From the NCBI GenBank assembly GCA_035761805.1, contig DASTQL010000174.1, positions 1-27,053 on the forward strand: a stretch of 27,053 nucleotides of DNA. Reading direction: 5' to 3'. The notes below the pieces were generated by a model. That model worked only from the letters and a program-made list of their open reading frames with translations, was not told where the DNA came from and searched no databases. The first letter of the stretch is position 1, and each line of letters opens with the position of its first letter. Made by a program: the position numbers and the translations under genes. This stretch comes from DASTQL01 sp035761805 (GTDB lineage: Bacteria; Actinomycetota; Actinomycetes; Jiangellales; Jiangellaceae). Below are positions 22,832 to 27,053 of the stretch, piece by piece.

Positions 22832-23693
22832 CCGACTCACCGACCTGCTCGGTCGCCCGGTCGCCGGGGTCCACCCGGTCGCAGGCGGCAGCATCTGCGC
22901 CGCCTACCGGGTGCAGCTGGCGGACGGGAGCGCGGCCTTCGCCAAGACCTCGCGGGACGGCTCGCCGTCCGGCTTCTTCGCCGCGGAGGCACGGGGGCTG
23001 GACCGGCTGCGCACTGCGCACCAGCACGGCGGGGTCGGTGTCCCGGAGGTCTTCGCAGTCGCCGACGACTGCCTCGTGCTCGAGTGGGTCGAGCCGGGCC
23101 GCCCCTCCGCGGAGGCCGCCGAGGCCTTCGGGCGCCGGCTTGCCGCGACCCACCGCGTCGGCGCCAGGACGTTCGGCGACCCGACCGGTCCCGCCTTCAT
23201 CGGGTCGCTGCCGCTCCCCTCCGGGCCGTACGGGTCGTGGGCGCAGCTGTGGGCCGAGGGTCGCGTGCTCCCCTACGTACGGGAGGCGAGGAACCGGGGC
23301 GCGCTGGCGGCCGACGACGCGGCCGACGTCGAGCGCGCCCTCGAGCGGATCGGGGAACTCCCGGGGGCCGACGAGCCCCCGTCGCTCGTGCACGGCGACC
23401 TGTGGGCGGGGAACGTCCTGTGGACGACGGCCGACGCCCTGCTGGTGGACGCCGCGGCCGTCCACGGCGGCCACCGGGAGTCCGACCTGGCGATGCTGGC
23501 GCTCTTCGGGCTGCCGTACCTGGACGGCATGCTGGCGGCGTACGAAGCGGCGGCGGATCCGCCGCTCGCGGACGGCTGGCGGGACCGGGTCGCGCTGCAC
23601 CAGCTGCACCCGGTGCTCGTCCACGCGGTCCTCTTCGGTGGCCGGTACGGCGCCGAGGCCGGCCGCCTCGCCCGGGAGGCGCTGCAGCTGTAG
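22821..23693 (+). CDS. Fructosamine kinase / ketosamine-3-kinase family protein
   Basis: The 290-residue protein-kinase-like enzyme has GGSICAAYRVQLADG (nucleotide loop), FAKTS (ATP-contact Lys), LVLEWVEPG (hinge), LVHGDLWAGNVLW with catalytic Asp193 at about 189-200 and the metal-binding VDAAAVHGGHRESDLAML. FN3K-family enzymes phosphorylate sugars bound to amines (fructosamines, ribulosamines), which destabilises the adduct and repairs glycated protein. Its ATG overlaps the phosphatase gene's end by 11 bases and has AGAAGGG about 10 bases upstream, so the two are co-translated. An aminoglycoside or choline kinase is less likely given the HRESDLAML motif. Confidence 0.87.
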   Translation: MEADRLTDLLGRPVAGVHPVAGGSICAAYRVQLADGSAAFAKTSRDGSPSGFFAAEARGLDRLRTAHQHGGVGVPEVFAVADDCLVLEWVEPGRPSAEAAEAFGRRLAATHRVGARTFGDPTGPAFIGSLPLPSGPYGSWAQLWAEGRVLPYVREARNRGALAADDAADVERALERIGELPGADEPPSLVHGDLWAGNVLWTTADALLVDAAAVHGGHRESDLAMLALFGLPYLDGMLAAYEAAADPPLADGWRDRVALHQLHPVLVHAVLFGGRYGAEAGRLAREALQL

Positions 23694-23699
23694 GCCCCG

Positions 23700-23780
23700 C
23701 CCCAATGATCACGGCGGCCGCACAAATGGGTGCCGAGCCAGGTGAATTCACCACGGCGCGTGCCCAACTTCCGCGGCACA
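23700..23780. repeat. Second, truncated copy of the palindromic element
   Basis: The first 60 bases align without gaps to copy 1 at 21096, with 52 identities, including CCCCAATGATCACGGC, CCGAGCCAGG and GAATTCACC. The centre here is a perfect 12-bp palindrome, GGTGAATTCACC (23741-23752). The right arm seen in copy 1 is absent or eroded after about 23770. It begins seven bases after the kinase stop. Confidence 0.75.
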
Positions 23781-23788
23781 GAGCCGCC

Positions 23789-23858
23789 GGTCGGCGCAGC
23801 GGCCCCCTCGCCGGTCGGCGCAGCGGCCCTCGCGGGTCGGCGCAGCGGCCCCTCGCCC
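23789..23858 (+). repeat. Three-unit tandem repeat, 22-24 bp
   Basis: GGTCGGCGCAGCGGCCC followed by a short CTCGCC-type spacer occurs three times (from 23789, 23813 and 23835). The 17-base core is identical in all three. It fills most of the gap between the eroded palindromic element and the 3' end of the minus-strand gene at 23899. No function is evident. It could contribute hairpins that end transcription. Confidence 0.8.
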
Positions 23859-23898
23859 GGCTCACCGCCGGAGGAGAGGCCCCTGCCGCCTCGTCGAC

Positions 23899-24504
23899 CT
23901 ACCACCGGTGCGCGACGTCCACCACCAGCCGCGACCCGCTGCCCGGACCCGTCAACGTGAACACCCGGAACGGCAGCCGGGCCCGCACGCCCAGCCCGAT
24001 CGTCGCCTGGCTCTCGTGCAGGTCCACGAGGGCGACCTGCCGGAAGGTCCGCCACCCGTCGACCCGGACCAGCTCCCGGCGGTTGCTCGGCCGGTAGTCC
24101 CGGAAGAAGGACGGCGCGTCCTCGCCGTACGGGACCTCGAACTCGATCGCGAGCCGCGCACCCCCACGCACGGCCACGGGCTCGGTCGCGCCGATGCCTA
24201 CGAGCCGGTTCACGTAGCGCACGCTGTAGTCACCGGCCCGACCCGAGAAGTCGAGCACCAGCCGGTCGAAGCACCGGTGCCGGCCGGCCCGGACGTCGGT
24301 GAGCGTCGACACCCGGGTGGACGCCGCGGACTTCGGAAGCGACCCCCAGACGATCCCGCAGTACGGCTGGTGCGTCGCGGCCTGTGCCCCCTGGGCCGCC
24401 GCCGGCGCCACGAGCAGCGCGGCCAGGAACCCCGCTGCGACCGCCCCCGTGACCCGTCTCGCCCAGCCCCGCCCCTGCACGCGGCCGCTCGTCTCGCTGT
24501 TCAT
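23899..24504 (-). CDS. Secreted protein with AMIN-like domain
   Basis: The 201-residue product has a signal peptide: Arg-rich start ending WARRV, hydrophobic TGAVAAGFLAALLVAPAAA, cleavage near AQAA about residue 43. A beta-rich domain follows (YCGIVWGSLPKSA, then RAGRHRCFDRLVLDFSG and YSVRYVNRLVG) and ends in SRLVVDVAHRW. The cysteines in YCGIVWG and HRCFDRLV probably pair. The D-R-L-V-L-D-F-S-G core and final R-L-V-V-D-V strand resemble AMIN-like domains of actinobacterial exported proteins, which are thought to bind cell-wall material. No enzymatic motif is seen. ATG 24504 has a GGAGGGG sequence upstream at good spacing. GTG 24513 would touch that sequence and is less likely. It diverges from the ABC exporter. 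Confidence 0.75.
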   Translation of the reverse strand: MNSETSGRVQGRGWARRVTGAVAAGFLAALLVAPAAAQGAQAATHQPYCGIVWGSLPKSAASTRVSTLTDVRAGRHRCFDRLVLDFSGRAGDYSVRYVNRLVGIGATEPVAVRGGARLAIEFEVPYGEDAPSFFRDYRPSNRRELVRVDGWRTFRQVALVDLHESQATIGLGVRARLPFRVFTLTGPGSGSRLVVDVAHRW

Positions 24505-24689
24505 GACCGTCACCCCTCCCCGGGTCCGGTTGACCTCGTATGCATCTCAGACGCGGGACGGGCCGGATCGGTTGTCCTCCTCGGCGTACGACGTGCGGAC
24601 GAGGACCTTCTCGTCCCCCTGGAGGGCGGACCTCCTGGCACGCACCGTTAGGTTGGACAGCCCTGCTCCACCTACCTCACGGGGGCTGC

Positions 24690-25610
24690 GTGATCACTGC
24701 CGTCGGGCTGACCAAGCGGTACGGGCCGAAGGTCGCCGTGGACGACCTGTCCTTCGAGGTGCGCCCCGGCGTCGTGACCGGCTTCCTGGGGCCCAACGGC
24801 GCCGGCAAGTCGACGACGATGCGGCTGATGCTCGACCTGCACCGCGGGGGCGGGGAGACCCGGTTCGACGGGCGGCGCTACCGGGACGTCCCGCGGCCCA
24901 TGCGGGAGATCGGAGCGGTGCTGGAGGCCAAGGCGTTCCACCCGACCCGCAGCGCCCGCAACCACCTGCTGATGCTCGCGGCGGCCAACGGCATCGGTTC
25001 CGCGCGAGTCGACGAGGTGCTGGCGCTCGTCGGGCTCTCGGACGTCGCCGGAGGACGGCCCAAGGGATTCAGCCTGGGCATGAGCCAGCGGCTGGGGCTG
25101 GCCTGCGCGCTGCTCGGCGACCCCCACACCCTGGTGCTCGACGAGCCGGCCAACGGCCTGGACCCGCACGGCATCCAATGGCTGCGCGACGTGCTCAAGT
25201 CGCTGGCGGCGCAGGGCCGTACCGTCTTCGTCTCCAGCCACCTGCTGGCGGAGATGGCTCAGATGGCCGACGAGCTGGTCGTCATCGGCCGGGGGCGACT
25301 GATCGACTCGGGGCCGGTGAGCGACTTCGTCGGCCGCTTCACCCGGACGACGGTCCTGGTCCGGAGCCCGGAGGCCTCGAGACTCGCCGACCTGCTGGCG
25401 GACGACGGGGCCACGGTCGACTCGCTGTCGGACGGCTCGCTCGTGGTCGGCGGAGCCGATGCCGCCGCCGTCGGTGAGCTCGCGGCCTCGTACGGGGTGG
25501 TGCTGCACCAGCTCGTCACCCGCACCGCCTCGCTGGAGGAGGCTTTCCTGTCCGCGACCGGTGCCGCGGAGGAGTACCGCGGTGTCTCGACCCACGGGAG
25601 CGCGGCATGA
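24690..25610 (+). CDS. ABC transporter ATP-binding protein (ABC-2 exporter type)
   Basis: The 306-residue ATPase has Walker A GPNGAGKS (34-41), a signature SLGMSQRLGLA (128-138) replacing LSGGQ, as is common in this exporter branch, Walker B LVLDEP (148-153), D-loop NGLDPHG and switch His184 in FVSSHLLAEM. The C-terminal 80 residues are the usual accessory domain of antibiotic/lantibiotic-immunity-type ATPases. With its overlapping permease it forms a simple exporter. Substrate is unknown. GTG 24690 is selected because the domain starts right there (VITAVGLTKRYG). A possible -10, TAGGTT, lies at 24649-24654. Its stop and the permease's start overlap in ATGA. Confidence 0.9.
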   Translation: MITAVGLTKRYGPKVAVDDLSFEVRPGVVTGFLGPNGAGKSTTMRLMLDLHRGGGETRFDGRRYRDVPRPMREIGAVLEAKAFHPTRSARNHLLMLAAANGIGSARVDEVLALVGLSDVAGGRPKGFSLGMSQRLGLACALLGDPHTLVLDEPANGLDPHGIQWLRDVLKSLAAQGRTVFVSSHLLAEMAQMADELVVIGRGRLIDSGPVSDFVGRFTRTTVLVRSPEASRLADLLADDGATVDSLSDGSLVVGGADAAAVGELAASYGVVLHQLVTRTASLEEAFLSATGAAEEYRGVSTHGSAA

Positions 25611-26389
25611 GCGACGCGCTGGCCTTCGAGGCCGTCCGGGTTCGGACGATCCGCTCGACCTACTGGCTGGTGGGGCTCGCCCTGCTGCTCGGCGCGCTCG
25701 TCGCGGTGGCCCTCGCGCTGGCCACGCGCGACGAGCCGGTGGACGCAGCCCTGGTCGCGGTCGGCGTGACCGGTGGGTCGCAGTTCAGCCCCCTGCCCTT
25801 CGCCGCGGTGCTGGTCGGCATCCTCGGAGTCTTCGCGACCGGGCACGAGTTCCGCCACGGGACGGTGCAGCCGAGCCTGCTGGCCCTGCCGCGCCGCTCG
25901 GCCCTGGTCGCCGCCAAGCTGGTGGTCGTGGCCCTGGTGGGGGCCGGCGCCGCCGTCGCGGGCCTGGCGCTCAACTGGGTGGTGACCGTGGTCTCCCGCG
26001 GTGCCGTCGTGTCGGTTCCCGATGGCGAGATCCTTCTGGGCTACGTGGTCTTCGTCGTGCTCTGGGGGTGGCTCGGGGCGGCTCTCGCCCTGCTGTTCCG
26101 CAACATCCCGGGCGCTCTGGTCGTGCTGCTGGTCGTGCCCCTGGTGGTCGAGCCGCTGATCAGCGCGCTGTCCCTGGTGCCGGCGATGGACTGGCTGCGC
26201 GACATCGTCCCGTACCTGCCCTTCTCGGCGGGGACGTCACTGGTCACGGTGGTCGACGTTGGAGAGGCGACCGAGGCGGCCGGGGGAACGGCCGCCCTCG
26301 GGCGGTGGGCGGGCGGCTTGGTCTTCGCGGGTGCGGTCGGCGCTGTCCTGGCGGCCAGCTGGGTGCTCTTCGAGCGTCGCGACGCCTAG
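25607..26389 (+). CDS. ABC-2 type transporter permease
   Basis: The 260-residue membrane protein has six hydrophobic segments: STYWLVGLALLLGALVAVAL; FAAVLVGILGVFATG; AAKLVVVALVGAGAAVAGLA; ILLGYVVFVVLWGWLGAAL; GALVVLLVVPLVVEPLISAL; and GLVFAGAVGAVLAASWVLF. After the second lies GHEFRHGTVQPSLLALPRR, the conserved E-x-R-x-G-T cytoplasmic element of ABC-2 permeases. It overlaps the ATPase gene by four bases (ATGA), so a 2+2 exporter is expected. Homologues are often of unknown substrate. No promoter of its own is visible. Confidence 0.88.
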   Translation: MSDALAFEAVRVRTIRSTYWLVGLALLLGALVAVALALATRDEPVDAALVAVGVTGGSQFSPLPFAAVLVGILGVFATGHEFRHGTVQPSLLALPRRSALVAAKLVVVALVGAGAAVAGLALNWVVTVVSRGAVVSVPDGEILLGYVVFVVLWGWLGAALALLFRNIPGALVVLLVVPLVVEPLISALSLVPAMDWLRDIVPYLPFSAGTSLVTVVDVGEATEAAGGTAALGRWAGGLVFAGAVGAVLAASWVLFERRDA

Positions 26390-26417
26390 CGGCGACAGGT
26401 GCCGACCCGCCGTCTCC

Positions 26418-26768
26418 TGACCACGTTCACCACCCCTGGTCGGGCGTTCACGAGGTGTCGGCGCCTGTCGGCGCCTGGCGGTGGCCCGACGAGCCTCGGG
26501 ATGGCCCTTTCTCAGCGGCGGTGGTCCCAGCGCCCGCGTCAGCACGCCCTCAGTCGCGCCGCGGCGAGCACTCCGGCCCGGCTCGCATCGCGAGGCGGAT
26601 GCCCTCGTCGTGACGGGGCCCGGAGCAGGGTTCGGGGCTGACATCCTTCCACCCTGTTCGGCGATGGCGGCGGCGGTCGCGCCGGCCACGGGCCACCACC
26701 AGGCTGCTGGTGGGATCACGAGGCTTGGGCGCCTGGTGATGGCCCGACCAGGGTGGTGAACGTGGTCA
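26418..26768. mobile_element. 351-bp segment bounded by 27/28-bp inverted repeats (MITE-like or IS remnant)
   Basis: TGACCACGTTCACCACCCCT continuing to 26445 on the left is matched, inverted, at 26742-26768. The only difference is one missing C in a C-run. Weaker similarity continues inward (for example AGCCTCGGGAT against AGCCTCGTGAT). A 12-base pair of arms (26395-26406 and 26458-26469, 11 of 12 paired) and a direct repeat TGTCGGCGCC twice at 26457-26476 add structure at the left end. Neither strand has a recognisable protein, so a non-autonomous element or decayed insertion sequence is the best reading. The segment fills the roughly 400-bp gap between the ABC permease and the VOC gene. Confidence 0.55.
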
Positions 26769-26789
26769 TTTCGGGCCCGCGTGGGCCAC

Positions 26790-27053
26790 TCAGATCCGGA
26801 CGACGCCGACTGGCGTGAGGAAGTGCACGGCCATGATCCCCGGCGTGCCGTTGGGAGCGATCCAGTCGACGTCGACGTCGTCCAACGGATGGTTCTCGGG
26901 CTCGCCGAGCCACGCCGCGACCCGCTGCGGGTCGCCGGCGATCTCGAGTCGGGCCAGGTCCACGTCGGAGCCTCCGCGGGAGGGGTGGTCGGACCAGTCC
27001 GACTCCCACTGCAGGAAGAACGGCAGCTGGGGATCGTTGATCAGGCCCTTGAC
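26790..27053 (-). CDS. VOC/glyoxalase-like domain protein (C-terminal part, runs off right edge)
   Basis: The frame is open from the right edge to TGA at 26792-26790 and gives the last 87 residues of a protein whose start lies outside the window. It reads LINDPQLPFFLQWESDWSDH, then LARLEIAGDPQRVAAWLG, and ends GIMAVHFLTPVGVVRI. The D-P-x-L-P-F-F-x-x-W element and the A-H-P-like strand order are those of the glyoxalase-like (Glyoxalase_3 type) half-domain in the vicinal-oxygen-chelate superfamily. Members include dioxygenases, resistance proteins and many of unknown role. Metal ligands cannot be judged from this part. A small hairpin GGCCC-gcgt-GGGCC lies just beyond its stop (26774-26787). 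Confidence 0.7.
   Translation of the reverse strand, partial: VKGLINDPQLPFFLQWESDWSDHPSRGGSDVDLARLEIAGDPQRVAAWLGEPENHPLDDVDVDWIAPNGTPGIMAVHFLTPVGVVRI

Noticed and set aside
23789..23858. CRISPR array
   Set aside because: Three direct tandem units with 5-7-base spacers are far too short and uniform, and no cas genes are present.
24648..24666. TTAGGTTGG... before the ABC exporter as a second iron box
   Set aside because: Only the left half matches (about 12 of 19) and the right half has no symmetry. TAGGTT is more simply a -10 hexamer.
26399..26759. Open frames of 80-92 residues (plus strand) and 160 residues (minus strand) within the inverted-repeat segment
   Set aside because: They are compositionally random for this base content, lack ribosome-binding sites and motifs, and cross the terminal repeats or the upstream gene.

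Overview
The window is very GC-rich, densely packed and almost entirely coding. Gene content (a DosS/DosR-type dormancy pair, an Acg-type nitroreductase, an IdeR/DtxR-type iron box, many GTG starts preceded by a TAnnnT box 6-8 bases upstream) points to an actinobacterium. Nocardioidaceae (Nocardioides-like) is my best guess, but this is an inference from style and content, not a match to a known genome.

Layout. (1) 1-652: the 5' part of an XRE-type regulator, its C-terminus outside the window, faces a 46-residue secreted micro-peptide gene that ends in a strong hairpin. (2) 715-2884: a HisC/aromatic aminotransferase diverges from an EamA/RhtA-type exporter. (3) 3050-8557: an iron box sits on the promoter of a one-chain adenylation-carrier-acyltransferase-3 enzyme. 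A PLP decarboxylase runs into its 3' end with 83 bp of overlap, and a saccharopine-dehydrogenase-like oxidoreductase follows. (4) 8657-15540: a seven-gene minus-strand operon encodes a complete hydroxyproline catabolic route: three-part D-hydroxyproline dehydrogenase, pyrroline-hydroxycarboxylate deaminase, 4-hydroxyproline epimerase, ketoglutarate-semialdehyde dehydrogenase and a GntR regulator. (5) 15644-17457: a secreted alpha/beta hydrolase, a hypothetical protein and a small membrane protein of the phage-holin-IV/YvlD type. (6) 17499-22262: a hypoxia/dormancy locus with a tandem universal stress protein, a haem-GAF sensor kinase, its response regulator and an Acg-type nitroreductase, carrying two matching DosR-type boxes. 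(7) 22301-23693: overlapping LMW phosphatase and fructosamine-kinase-family genes, a likely protein-deglycation pair. (8) 23899-26389: a secreted AMIN-like protein and a two-gene ABC-2 exporter. (9) 26790-27053: the C-terminus of a VOC/glyoxalase-like protein, entering from the right edge.

Non-coding structure is unusually rich at the right end. A 94-bp element with perfect 23-bp inverted ends lies between the response regulator and nitroreductase genes. A second copy that has lost its right arm lies 2.6 kb away, next to a three-unit tandem repeat. A 351-bp segment bounded by 27/28-bp inverted repeats fills the gap between the ABC permease and the VOC gene.

The strongest candidates for something undescribed are the XRE regulator/secreted micro-peptide pair at the left edge, which looks like an actinobacterial analogue of peptide-pheromone circuits, and the iron-regulated adenylation-carrier-acyltransferase fusion, which resembles a whole Dlt-type transfer pathway in one polypeptide.
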